Of a stretch of 11,993 nt of DNA, positions 1-7,171 are shown in pieces. The notes beneath the pieces were generated by a model. It was not told where the DNA came from. It did not search any database and saw nothing but the letters and a program-made list of their open reading frames with translations. The DNA comes from Deltaproteobacteria bacterium (GTDB lineage Bacteria; Myxococcota_A; UBA9160; PR03): contig JAGSPS010000177.1 in the NCBI GenBank assembly GCA_018262315.1, positions 1 to 11,993 of the forward strand, given 5' to 3'. The translations under genes and the position numbers were made by a program. How positions within the stretch are numbered: the first letter of the stretch is position 1; each line of letters begins with the position of its first letter.

Positions 1-117
1 CCGGCCGACTTCGTCCCGTACACGGCGGAGGAAGTCCACCGGCTGCGCGCCGAGCCGCTGGTCGACGTCGCGCCGGCGCGACGCCGGCTGCTGGACGCGA
101 TCGAACGCGAACGCTGA
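1..117 (+). CDS. C-terminal end of an unidentified protein (5' end outside window)
   Basis: The first frame is open from the window edge to a TGA and encodes the last 38 residues of a protein, beginning PADFVPYTAEEVHRL and ending in a charged helix, LLDAIERER. The pattern 'F-PYT-EE--RLR--P' followed by a helix loosely recalls the C-terminus of small MNT-type nucleotidyltransferase-domain proteins, which often read 'V-PYT-EE---L'. That is a weak resemblance over very few residues, so I give no function. The frame uses GC-rich third positions like its neighbours, which supports real coding. It converges on the receiver/DUF4388 gene, with 37 bases between the two stops. Confidence 0.5.
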   Translation, partial: PADFVPYTAEEVHRLRAEPLVDVAPARRRLLDAIERER

Positions 118-123
118 ACAGGA

Positions 124-138
124 ACGCCGGCGCGGCGT
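124..138. terminator. GC-rich hairpin between two convergent genes, possible terminator
   Basis: ACGCCG, a three-base GCG loop and CGGCGT form a perfect 6-bp stem. It sits in the 37-base gap between the end of the leftmost plus-strand gene and the stop of the converging gene. The location suits a bidirectional terminator, but there is no T-run on either side, so it would not be a classical intrinsic terminator. In DNA this GC-rich such stems also arise by chance. Confidence 0.3.
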
Positions 139-154
139 GCCTCGCGCGGCTCGC

Positions 155-2239
155 TCAGGTCGGACGCTTGCGCTTGCCCGGCTTGCGCTCGCTGTCGGAA
201 GCCGGGCGGCGCAGCAGACGGCCGAGCAGACCCTGCTTGGGACGTCGCATCTGCATCAGACGCAACTCGCGCAGCGCCTCGATCGAATCGGGCCGGCGCT
301 CGACCGCCTTCATGAACATGCGCTCGGCGGCGTCCAGGTGTCCCGCCGCCTGGCAGAGGCGGCCGAGGAACAGGTACGGCTTCTCGCGATCCGGCGCGAG
401 TTTGGCGCCGCGCTTGAGCAGTTCGAAGGCCTTCCTGAAGACGGCATCGTCGTGTCCGTGTGTCAGGTAGAAGCACCATCCGCAGTAGGCGAGGTACTCG
501 CCTTCGTCGGGATACAGTTCCACGGCGCGTTCGAAGTGGCCGAGTGCGCCCGACCAATCGTGTGAGCGCAGCCGCGCCTCGCCTTTCTGGAACTCGCGCT
601 CCGCCGCGATCGCGCGCTGGGCTTCGTCGAGCGCCTGGGCTTCCTTTCGGTCGCGTTCGGGGTCCGCGCGATACTCCGCGAGCGTCAGCGGATCCGTGAG
701 CAATTCGAAGGCGTGGGTCACTTCGCGGAAGGCGCGCTCGGCGAGATCGTGTACGGCATGGCTGGCTCTCGCGTAGCGATCCGGGTGCGTTTCCTTGGCC
801 AGCGACACGTAGGCGGAACGGATCTCGGCCTCGGTCGCGTCGCGCAGCAACCCGAGCTTTTCGAATGGGCTTGGCTTCGAGAGACGTTCCAGCAGCGCCG
901 TGAGCGCAATTCGCTGTTCGTGATCGGCCGCGTAGTGCGAGTGGTCTTCCTCGACCTTCGGCATCGCCTGCGGCTTCGAACCCGCCTTCGCGAGCGCCGG
1001 CGGAGGCGTCTTGACTTCGAGCGTGCGCTCACGTCGCGGGATCGACTCGCCGTGCAGGCGGACGATCGGTGCGGGGCCGCCGCGCCGGAACACCTCACCG
1101 TCGCGAACCTCGAGCAACCCGATTTCGAGCAACGCGTAGACGGCGCGGCGCAGTCGTTCGGGCTTCTCGAACAGCGACCCGGCCGTGAAGCCGCGCCCGC
1201 ACGCGGCGAGCAGCGCACGTTCGTTATCACTGAGTGTCACTTCCTGGAACGAGTAGAACGGGTTGGCGCTCGGTACGATCGCGTCTTGTGCGTGCGCGCT
1301 CAGCACGGCATCGATGCGCTCCATCGGGAGTCGCGTGCGCACGCCGATCCGGATCAGATCGGCCGCGCTGCCCTCGAGTGGAAGCGCGGTGGCGCGGCGG
1401 AGCTGGGCCCCGACGGCTAGAGCGAATTCTCCGCTCTGCCATTCGAAGATCTCGAGCAGCTTCTCGTTGGCCTGCTCGCGCAGCGCTGCGCCGAGATCTT
1501 CTTCCGACAGCACTTGCATGCCGACGAGGATCTGCCCTTGCAGACCTTCGCCGCGCAACAGACGGCGCGCCGACTCGGCGAGCACGGCGGGCTCGATGCG
1601 GTTCGAGCGCAGCAGCCAGTCGCCGAGGCGCTCGCTCGGCAGGTTCGAGCGCACCGCGGCGGGGCGCCCGTCGCACAGCTCCACTTCCTTGCGTCGCTCG
1701 TCGTTGCGAAGGTGCAGCACGCCGTTCGCGCGCAACCCGTGGGCCTGGTGCAGCAGCGCGGGGAAGGGGAGGTCCGCAAGGGAGCCGCGCAGCGGCACAC
1801 TGCGGCGTACGCGGGCCTTCGCGCGGGCCGCGTCGGCGGCGCGGTCGTCGCGTTCGCGCGCGAGCAACTTGGTGATGCGCGCGAGGAGCGCATCGAGCGG
1901 AACCGGCTTTTGCAGCAGCGCCGAGGCACCGAGCTTGCGCGCTTGCTCGATCTGCTCGGCGCTGCACGGAGCGACGCTCCACAGGATCACCGGAATGGCG
2001 GCGGCGGGACTCGCGGAGCGGCGCATCGCTTCTAGCACCGTGAGTCCGTCGCGACCGGGCAGGGTGACGTCGAGCAGCGCCAGATCGGGCGGGCGCCGTC
2101 GCAGCGCTTCGAGCGCTTCCTCGCCGTCGTGCGCGACCACCACGCGGCACCCGTCGGCACCGAGCGCGCGGGCCAGCAGCTCGCAGAGGTCGCGGTCGGG
2201 ATCGGCGCAGAGCAGGGTCGTCGACATTAGACTTCGCAT
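155..2239 (-). CDS. Response regulator receiver with DUF4388, J domain and TPR repeats
   Basis: A 694-residue multidomain cytoplasmic signalling protein. Residues about 6-126 are a CheY-like receiver: acidic pocket D13/D15, phospho-acceptor D57 in LLDVTLPG, and conserved K111 before P112. Residues about 147-275 match the DUF4388 (PATAN-like) domain, common in deltaproteobacterial regulators, with RGSLADLPFPALL and IFEWQSGEF as landmarks. Residues about 335-385 look like a winged-helix-type module often following DUF4388. After a proline/lysine linker comes a DnaJ-type J domain (about 457-525) with an intact HPD at 485-487, the residues that stimulate Hsp70 ATPase. TPR-like helical repeats (about 540-665) and a basic tail follow. 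The receiver should respond to a histidine kinase, and the J/TPR part suggests contact with DnaK or other proteins; this is inference. No kinase lies nearby. An alternative start is the ATG at 2227; neither start has a strong ribosome binding site. Confidence 0.93.
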   Translation of the reverse strand: MRSLMSTTLLCADPDRDLCELLARALGADGCRVVVAHDGEEALEALRRRPPDLALLDVTLPGRDGLTVLEAMRRSASPAAAIPVILWSVAPCSAEQIEQARKLGASALLQKPVPLDALLARITKLLARERDDRAADAARAKARVRRSVPLRGSLADLPFPALLHQAHGLRANGVLHLRNDERRKEVELCDGRPAAVRSNLPSERLGDWLLRSNRIEPAVLAESARRLLRGEGLQGQILVGMQVLSEEDLGAALREQANEKLLEIFEWQSGEFALAVGAQLRRATALPLEGSAADLIRIGVRTRLPMERIDAVLSAHAQDAIVPSANPFYSFQEVTLSDNERALLAACGRGFTAGSLFEKPERLRRAVYALLEIGLLEVRDGEVFRRGGPAPIVRLHGESIPRRERTLEVKTPPPALAKAGSKPQAMPKVEEDHSHYAADHEQRIALTALLERLSKPSPFEKLGLLRDATEAEIRSAYVSLAKETHPDRYARASHAVHDLAERAFREVTHAFELLTDPLTLAEYRADPERDRKEAQALDEAQRAIAAEREFQKGEARLRSHDWSGALGHFERAVELYPDEGEYLAYCGWCFYLTHGHDDAVFRKAFELLKRGAKLAPDREKPYLFLGRLCQAAGHLDAAERMFMKAVERRPDSIEALRELRLMQMRRPKQGLLGRLLRRPASDSERKPGKRKRPT

Positions 2240-2364
2240 CGGCTCGCGCGCGTGGGGGGCTTGAGCCTCACCGCAATTCTGCGCGCCACCTGCGCGCGAG
2301 CTGCGCGAGCACGGCCCGATTCTGCGTGACTCCGCCCCGGAGCCGGTGTCATGCTGGCCGCCTT

Positions 2365-2369
2365 GAGGA
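2365..2369 (+). promoter_or_regulatory. Ribosome binding site fixing the start of the GlsB/YmgE-type gene
   Basis: GAGGA lies seven bases before the ATG at 2377. It favours this start over the in-frame ATG at 2326, which would add 17 charged residues before the first membrane helix. Confidence 0.75.
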
Positions 2370-2376
2370 ACGACGC

Positions 2377-2625
2377 ATGGGCATCCTGTCGTGGATTCTG
2401 CTCGGCTTGGTCGTCGGCGTACTCGCGAAATGGATCCTGCCCGGAGACGATCCGGGCGGGTTCGTGATCACCGTCTTGATCGGGATCGCCGGTGCGGTGG
2501 TGGGCGGCTTCATCGCCTCGCGCCTCGGCCTCGGCACCGTCACGGGATTCAACCTCGGCAGCCTTGCGATCGCGATCGGCGGGTCGCTGCTGCTGCTGGT
2601 GCTCTACCGCAAACTCCGTACCTAG
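2377..2625 (+). CDS. GlsB/YeaQ/YmgE-type small membrane protein
   Basis: An 82-residue, very hydrophobic protein with three predicted membrane helices (about 3-20, 28-50 and 58-77). The loop LPGDDPGGF (21-29), followed by ITVLIGIAGAVVGGF, is the hallmark of the transglycosylase-associated / GlsB-YeaQ-YmgE family. Length is typical (about 80-85 residues). Members are inner-membrane proteins usually linked to general or envelope stress; the biochemical activity is not established and the 'transglycosylase-associated' name is historical. The start is set by GAGGA seven bases upstream. The gene is transcribed away from the receiver/DUF4388 gene, and its promoter should lie in 2240-2376, where I find no convincing -35/-10 pair. 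It is followed after 44 bases by the DUF2378-like gene on the same strand, so they may be co-transcribed. Confidence 0.9.
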   Translation: MGILSWILLGLVVGVLAKWILPGDDPGGFVITVLIGIAGAVVGGFIASRLGLGTVTGFNLGSLAIAIGGSLLLLVLYRKLRT

Positions 2626-2669
2626 CGCGCCAGCTTCAGGCGCGCGTCCGGGGCGTCGATGCGTGGTCC

Positions 2670-3251
2670 GTGGCATCGGGAGCTCGCATCTTCGCCGGCT
2701 TCGTTCGCTCGACGCTCGACACGGCCGATCGCGTCGACGCAGAGCTCGGCGCGCGCGTGCGGGCGCGCCTGAAGCCCGAGACGCGGCGCGCGCTCGAACT
2801 GGCGTCGGCCGTTTCGTACGTGCCCGTCGAGATCGACGTCGAAGTGACCGAGCGCTTGTTCGACGAAGCGGGCGCGACGCGTGCCTGCGAAGTGCTGCGC
2901 GAGAACCTCTCGATCTCGCTCGAGACGCCATTGCTCTCGGCGCTGGTGTCGGGCGCGCTGCGGCTCTTCGGCCGCGTGCCGGCGCGCGTGCTCGGCTGGG
3001 CTTCCAAGATGTGGTCGCAAATCTACTGTGACGCCGGCACGATGGAATGGGTCGCGGAAGGGCCCGAAACGGGGCGCTTCGAGCTGCGCGATCTGCCCGC
3101 CTGCGTCGCCAGGAGCCGCCCGTACCTGGTCGGATTCGCCGCGGCGATGAGCGCCGGCCTCGAGATGATCGGCGTGGAGGGCGACGTGCAGCTCGACCGC
3201 GTCGACGCCGCCGCGCGCAGCGTCACCTTGCGCGTCACCTGGAAGGGATAG
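2670..3251 (+). CDS. DUF2378/TIGR02265-like protein
   Basis: A 193-residue soluble protein if started at the GTG at 2670, the only plausible start after the preceding stop. Helical N-terminal half; 'YVPVEIDVEVTERLFDEAG' at about 50-68; a 'GALRLFGRVPARVLGWASKMWSQIYCDAGTM' type segment at about 95-125; and a C-terminal sub-domain with a LVGFAAAMSAGLEMIGVEG helix and a closing strand LRVTW. Length and order of elements resemble the paralogous myxobacterial family DUF2378/TIGR02265, which is thought related to V4R/heme-NO-binding-like sensor folds. The match is by eye and no ligand-binding residue can be named. No membrane segment or signal peptide. Lies between a membrane stress protein and an amidohydrolase on the same strand, whose ATG is 61 bases on. 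No clear ribosome binding site for the GTG, so the start is uncertain. Confidence 0.6.
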   Translation: MASGARIFAGFVRSTLDTADRVDAELGARVRARLKPETRRALELASAVSYVPVEIDVEVTERLFDEAGATRACEVLRENLSISLETPLLSALVSGALRLFGRVPARVLGWASKMWSQIYCDAGTMEWVAEGPETGRFELRDLPACVARSRPYLVGFAAAMSAGLEMIGVEGDVQLDRVDAAARSVTLRVTWKG

Positions 3252-3267
3252 AAACGAAGGCGATCCC

Positions 3268-3297
3268 GGTGCGCGAGGGAGTATTCTCGCTCGCACC
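3268..3297 (+). other. Imperfect inverted repeat upstream of the amidohydrolase gene
   Basis: GGTGCG then CGAG (3268-3277) pair with CTCG (3286-3289) and CGCACC (3292-3297). The CT at 3290-3291 forms a two-base bulge and the loop is eight bases. This gives a 10-bp GC-rich stem in the 61-base gap between the DUF2378-like stop and the amidohydrolase ATG, ending just before its GGAG ribosome binding site at 3303-3306. There is no T-run after it, so it is not a standard terminator. It could be a 5' leader structure, an operator or chance. Confidence 0.4.
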
Positions 3298-3312
3298 CAC
3301 GCGGAGATCGCC

Positions 3313-4548
3313 ATGTCGCAGATCCTGTTCGAGAACGCCGCCCTGCTCGACGTCGCGCGCGGCGAGCGCAGACCCGGCACGAGCGTGCTCGTCGAAGGCG
3401 ATCGCATCGCCGAGGTGAGCGACGGCACGCTGCGCGCACCGGGGGCGCGCCGCATCGATCTCGCCGGTCGCACGCTGATGCCGGGCCTGATCGACGCGCA
3501 CGTCCACGCCGTCCTCACCACGATGGATCTCGCGGCGCTCGAGAAGAAGCCCGTGACGCTCGTCGCGAACGAGGCGCGCGTGGTGCTCGAAGCCATGTTG
3601 CGGCGCGGCTTCACGACCGTGCGCGACGCGGGCGGCGCCGACTGGGGCCTCGCGCAAGCCGTCGAGCGCGGCTTGATCCGCGGCCCGCGACTCTTCTTCT
3701 CGGGTCGCGTGCTCTCCCAGACCGGCGGTCACGGCGACTTCTCGCCGCGGGAGGACGCGCCGCGGCTGTGTGCCTGCTCGATCCGCAGCAGCGGCTTCTC
3801 GCACGTCGCGGACGGCGTCGACGCGGTGCGCAAGGCAGCGCGCGAGGAACTGCGGCGCGGCGCATTCCAGGTGAAGATCATGGCGTCCGGGGGCGTCGCG
3901 TCCCCGACCGACCCGATCTGGAATCTCCAGTATTCGCCGGACGAGATGCGCGCGATCGTCGAGGAGGCGCGCGGCTGGCGAACCTACGCGCTGGCGCATG
4001 CCTACACACCCGAAGCGATTGCGCGCGCGGTGCGCGCCGGCGTTCGCAGCATCGAGCACGGCAACCTGATCGATACCGAGACGGCAGCGCTGATGGCGCG
4101 CGAGGGCGCATTCCTGGTTCCGACCCTCGTCACCTATTTCAAGATCGAGGAACTCGGTCGCGCGCTCGGCTTCCCGGCCGTGAGTCAACGCAAGGTGAAG
4201 GACGTCCTGGACGCTGGACTCGCCTCCCTGGAGATCGCGAAGGCAGCGGGCGTCGCAATCGGTTTCGGCACTGATCTGCTCGGCGAAACCCACCCACACC
4301 AGAACCAGGAGTTCGCGATCCGTGCGCGGGTGCTCTCCTCCGCCGAGATCCTGCGTTCCGCGACGCTCGTCAACGCGGCGCTGCTGCGCCGCGAGGGAGA
4401 ACTCGGCGTCGTGGCGGCGGGCGCGCTCGCCGATCTGCTCGTCGTGGACGGCGATCCGCTCGCCGACGTGACGTTGCTGGCCGAGCCCGGGAAGAATCTG
4501 TCGGCGGTGATGAAGGGCGGCGAATTCGCGCTGGATCGGCTCGGCTAG
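3313..4548 (+). CDS. Amidohydrolase family metal-dependent hydrolase
   Basis: A complete 411-residue member of the amidohydrolase superfamily, in the group annotated as imidazolonepropionase-like or Xaa-Pro/Xaa-Arg dipeptidase-like. It should hydrolyse an amide or ester bond in the cytoplasm with one or two divalent metals; the substrate cannot be read from sequence. An N-terminal beta sandwich (about 1-55) precedes the TIM barrel. Metal ligands are visible: H63 and H65 in PGLIDAHVH; K188 in VKIMASGG, the position carbamylated in relatives with binuclear sites; H229 in LAHAYT; H249 in SIEHGN; and D321 in GFGTDL. The C-terminus returns to the small beta domain (ADLLVVDGDPL). No signal peptide. 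The start has GGAG at 3303-3306, six bases before the ATG. Nearly all codons end in G or C. It ends tail to tail with the GGDEF/EAL gene, with only 7 bases between stops. Confidence 0.95.
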   Translation: MSQILFENAALLDVARGERRPGTSVLVEGDRIAEVSDGTLRAPGARRIDLAGRTLMPGLIDAHVHAVLTTMDLAALEKKPVTLVANEARVVLEAMLRRGFTTVRDAGGADWGLAQAVERGLIRGPRLFFSGRVLSQTGGHGDFSPREDAPRLCACSIRSSGFSHVADGVDAVRKAAREELRRGAFQVKIMASGGVASPTDPIWNLQYSPDEMRAIVEEARGWRTYALAHAYTPEAIARAVRAGVRSIEHGNLIDTETAALMAREGAFLVPTLVTYFKIEELGRALGFPAVSQRKVKDVLDAGLASLEIAKAAGVAIGFGTDLLGETHPHQNQEFAIRARVLSSAEILRSATLVNAALLRREGELGVVAAGALADLLVVDGDPLADVTLLAEPGKNLSAVMKGGEFALDRLG

Positions 4549-4555
4549 CCGGTTG

Positions 4556-6349
4556 CTAAGCGGGCGGCGTGGCCGAGTGCCCGGCGTGTCGCATCCACCA
4601 GAACGGCGGCGCCGAGAGCAGTCCGTCGAGGAGGGCGGGCTCGACGGCCTGACTGAACAGGTGTCCCTGCATGCGATTGCAGCCGTACGACGCGAGCAGC
4701 TGCATCTGTTCGGTCGTCTCGACGCCCTCGGCAATGGTGGAGAGGTTCAGCGCGCGCGCCATCTGTACGATCGTCGCAGTGATGGTGGCGTCGGCGGGAT
4801 CGGTCGCGATGGCGCGTACGAAAGACTGGTCGATCTTGAGCACGTCGACCGGAAGCTGCTTCAGGTAGGCGAGCGCGGAATACCCGGTGCCGAAGTCGTC
4901 GATCGCCATCCGCACGCCGAGGCCGCGCAGCATCGCGAACTGCGCCAGCGTGCGCTGGCCGCCCGAGAGCAGGCTGCGCTCCGTGATCTCGAGCTCGAGC
5001 GAGTCGGCTCGCAGGCCGGTGTCGCGCAGCGCATCGCGCACCATCGCGACGAACTGACCCGATTGGAACTGGTGCGACGAGACGTTCACCGCGATGCGAA
5101 ATCCCTCGTGACCGCCACGCTGCCAGCGCGCGGCCTGTTCGCAGGCGGATCGCAGCACCCACTCACCGATCGAGACGATCAGCTGAGACTCCTCGGCGAC
5201 GCCGAGGAACTGCGCCGGCAGCATGAGTCCCAGCTCGGGATGACGCCAACGGATCAGCGCCTCGGCGCCGACCACGCGTCCGCGCGTGGCATCGACCACC
5301 GGTTGATAGAAGAGCGCCAGCTCGCGGCTGTCGAGCGCCGCGCGCAGCCTGCTCTCGCGCGCCGCTCGCTCGAGCGCTTCGCCGTTCTGGCCCGGGGTGA
5401 AGAATGAATAGCGGTCGCGACCGCTGCTCTTGGCGGAGTACATCGCCATGTCCGCGTGCTTCAGCAGCTCCTCGGACGAGGCGGCGTCGCGCGGGAAGGC
5501 GGCGATCCCGATGCTCGCGGTAATCAAGTGCTCGCGGCCCTTCAGCGAGACGGGTTGGCGCAGCAGCGCGAGCACCTTCTCGGCGACGCGTCCGGCGTCC
5601 GCTTCTTCGGCGAGGTTCGTGAGCAGGATGGCAAACTCGTCGCCGCCCAGGCGCGCTCCGGTGTCGCTCTTGCGCAAGCAGGTTGCGACGCGCTGGGCCG
5701 AGAGTCGCAGGATTGCGTCGCCCGCAAAGTGGCCCAACGAGTCGTTGATCAACTTGAACTCGTCGAGATCGAGGAAGAGTACGGCGAGCTTCTGGCGGTT
5801 GCGGCGCGCCGACGCGACGGCTTGATCGAGGCGATCCTGGAACAGTGAGCGATTCGCGAAGCCGGTGAGCTGGTCGTAGGTGGCGAGCTGCCGCGCACGC
5901 TCCCGGGCGATGTTCAGTTCGAGAAACATGCGCTGATTGCGGATCGCGTGCTGGAGACTCCACACCAGCGCACCCGGGCTGAGCGCACACTTGATGAGAT
6001 AGCCACGCGCGCCCACCTCGACAGCCTTCGCCGCGAGCATCTCGTCGTCGCTGTCCACCATCACCACGACCGGCACCAGCGGCGCGCGCACGCGGGCTTG
6101 CGAGACGGACACCAGTTCGCGCGGGCTTCCGGCGCCGACGTCCATCAGCAACACGTCGACCTCGTTGCGCTCGAGCGCGTCGAAGGCGTGTTGCAGGTTC
6201 ATGGCGTGGGCGAGGGCGACTTCGGTTTCGCGGGAATGCTCGAGGAGCGCGCGCAGCAGCGAGACATCGGCTGCGTGGGGACCGACGAGCAGCACCCGGA
6301 TCGGACCGGGCGTCCCGTCGCGGCCGTCCTCGATTGCCTCCGTCGCCAT
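4556..6349 (-). CDS. Receiver-like GGDEF/EAL protein, cyclic-di-GMP cyclase/phosphodiesterase
   Basis: A 597-residue cytoplasmic enzyme that makes and/or degrades the second messenger c-di-GMP. Numbering is from the ATG at 6349. Residues about 17-135 form a receiver-like domain that keeps D70 and K130, but in place of the usual acidic pair it reads VGPHAAD (22-28), so normal metal-dependent phosphorylation is doubtful. The GGDEF domain (about 155-320) has an intact GGDEF (235-239) and a likely product-inhibition RxxD site, RKSD (226-229). The EAL domain (about 335-585) keeps EAL (363-365), N422, E454, D484/D485, K505, E541 and Q561, so both activities look possible. No membrane helices. Start choice: the ATG at 6349 has GGAGA about 10 bases upstream; the GTG at 6388 would add 13 residues but has no ribosome binding site. 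No partner kinase or phosphotransfer protein is adjacent. Confidence 0.96.
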   Translation of the reverse strand: MATEAIEDGRDGTPGPIRVLLVGPHAADVSLLRALLEHSRETEVALAHAMNLQHAFDALERNEVDVLLMDVGAGSPRELVSVSQARVRAPLVPVVVMVDSDDEMLAAKAVEVGARGYLIKCALSPGALVWSLQHAIRNQRMFLELNIARERARQLATYDQLTGFANRSLFQDRLDQAVASARRNRQKLAVLFLDLDEFKLINDSLGHFAGDAILRLSAQRVATCLRKSDTGARLGGDEFAILLTNLAEEADAGRVAEKVLALLRQPVSLKGREHLITASIGIAAFPRDAASSEELLKHADMAMYSAKSSGRDRYSFFTPGQNGEALERAARESRLRAALDSRELALFYQPVVDATRGRVVGAEALIRWRHPELGLMLPAQFLGVAEESQLIVSIGEWVLRSACEQAARWQRGGHEGFRIAVNVSSHQFQSGQFVAMVRDALRDTGLRADSLELEITERSLLSGGQRTLAQFAMLRGLGVRMAIDDFGTGYSALAYLKQLPVDVLKIDQSFVRAIATDPADATITATIVQMARALNLSTIAEGVETTEQMQLLASYGCNRMQGHLFSQAVEPALLDGLLSAPPFWWMRHAGHSATPPA

Positions 6350-6705
6350 GCCGTTCGTGTCTCCAGCGGCGTACTGCGAAGCCGCCACCTGCTATCGGCG
6401 CTCGCTCGCAAAGGCCTGAATCGACGGGCTTGCCAGGCAGGCATCGAGCCCGCATGATGCGCGCCTGACCGCGGTCGAATCGGATGAATTCTGGATCGTA
6501 TTGACAGATTGCATGATGAAGCCGGTCGCCTGGCTGCGTTGGGGCGCCTCCCCCGCGGCCTACGGGAGAACGCAGTGCGCTGCGCGAGACGCCCCCGTCG
6601 TCTAGCTTCCTGCTGCTGACCATGCTGGCAGCCCTCGGACCCCCGACTTGCTTTCCGCGCCTCGAGTTCCCCGGTTACACGGTGATCCAGCTGGAGCCGG
6701 CCGTC
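6350..6705. other. Intergenic region between divergent genes, no gene recognised
   Basis: 356 bases separate the starts of the GGDEF/EAL gene (minus) and the nitroreductase-like gene (plus) and must hold both promoters. All three plus frames before 6706 were read; none encodes a recognisable missing N-terminus for the nitroreductase. A perfect TTGACA occurs at 6501-6506, but nothing resembling TATAAT lies 16-18 bases downstream. An 8-base direct repeat GCATGATG is at 6452-6459 and 6511-6518. A weak hairpin pairs GCATC (6441-6445) with GATGC (6456-6460). None of these is strong enough for a regulatory call. Confidence 0.4.
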
Positions 6706-7002
6706 ATGAGCGAACGCAAACTCCCGCCGTGGACACCGAGCCAGGAAGGGGAACGCGTCGTGCTGGTCGCCTCGAAGGGCGGCATGTCGAAACACCCGGT
6801 CTGGTATCTGAACCTCGTCGCGAATCCGCGCTGCAGCGTCGAGATCGGCCGCGAGAAGCGCGCGATGCGGGCGCGCACTGCGAATGCCGAGGAGAAGGCG
6901 GCGCTGTGGCCGCGACTCGTCGCGATGTACCGCGACTACGACGACTACCAGTCGCGCACCGATCGCGAGATCCCCGTCGTGGTACTCGATCCGGTCGCCT
7001 GA
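6706..7002 (+). CDS. Deazaflavin (F420)-dependent nitroreductase family protein, N-terminally short
   Basis: The 98 residues match the C-terminal two thirds of the DDN / deazaflavin-dependent nitroreductase family, small split-barrel proteins that use F420H2 to reduce quinones or nitro compounds. Landmarks are VASKGGMSKHPVWYLNL (21-37), then VANP, and a C-terminus with YDDYQSRTDREIPVVVL (78-94). Family members usually have 130-150 residues, with an RKSG-type segment and a first strand before this part. Here only 'ERKLPPWTPSQEGERVVLV' remains. The ATG at 6706 has GGAG nine bases upstream; an in-frame ATG at 6622 would give 126 residues, but its extra 28 residues do not resemble the family and it has no ribosome binding site. 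Either this is a natural short form or the 5' end was lost and the gene is decaying. Codon use looks ordinary for the window. Confidence 0.78.
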   Translation: MSERKLPPWTPSQEGERVVLVASKGGMSKHPVWYLNLVANPRCSVEIGREKRAMRARTANAEEKAALWPRLVAMYRDYDDYQSRTDREIPVVVLDPVA

Positions 7003-7171
7003 GCCGCCCGCGCTCCGGCGAGCTGGTGGGTGCATTCCCGCGGCAAGCAGTGCGCAGGCCATGGCTCGAATCATCCTCTGCAACGATCGTTCGGCTCGAC
7101 AGACGGGGTGTTCGACGTGGGACCGACGGATCGGCGCTCCGGCTGCGGCGTCTCGCTGGGCGGCGCGCCTG

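Noticed and set aside
1227..2150. 307-codon Arg/Ala-rich minus-strand frame and several plus-strand frames in 137-2264
   Set aside because: All overlap the receiver/DUF4388/J-domain gene in other frames and read as low-complexity Arg/Ala/Ser sequence.
2330..2342. Short hairpin CTCCG-CCC-CGGAG upstream of the GlsB/YmgE-type gene
   Set aside because: A five-base stem is expected by chance in DNA this GC-rich, and it does not touch the ribosome binding site.
4542..4551. Palindrome CGGCTAGCCG at the end of the amidohydrolase gene
   Set aside because: It has no loop and no T-run and includes the stop codon; a terminator between the convergent genes is not supported.
3235..4734. 499-codon open frame on the minus strand
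   Set aside because: It is antisense to the complete amidohydrolase gene, which has intact metal-binding motifs; the antisense translation has no family features.
6438..6467. Hairpin CAG-GCATC / GATGC-GCGC-CTG
   Set aside because: Five-base core stem with a 10-base loop and a four-base bulge; too weak to call a regulatory structure.
6501..6506. Perfect TTGACA hexamer upstream of the shortened nitroreductase gene
   Set aside because: No TATAAT-like element lies 16-18 bases downstream, so it is not called a promoter.
7003..7171. Gap between the two convergent nitroreductase-like genes, checked for a tRNA or terminator
   Set aside because: A GGCTCGAATC stretch near 7062 recalls a T-loop but has no pairing stem, and no hairpin followed by T-rich sequence is visible.
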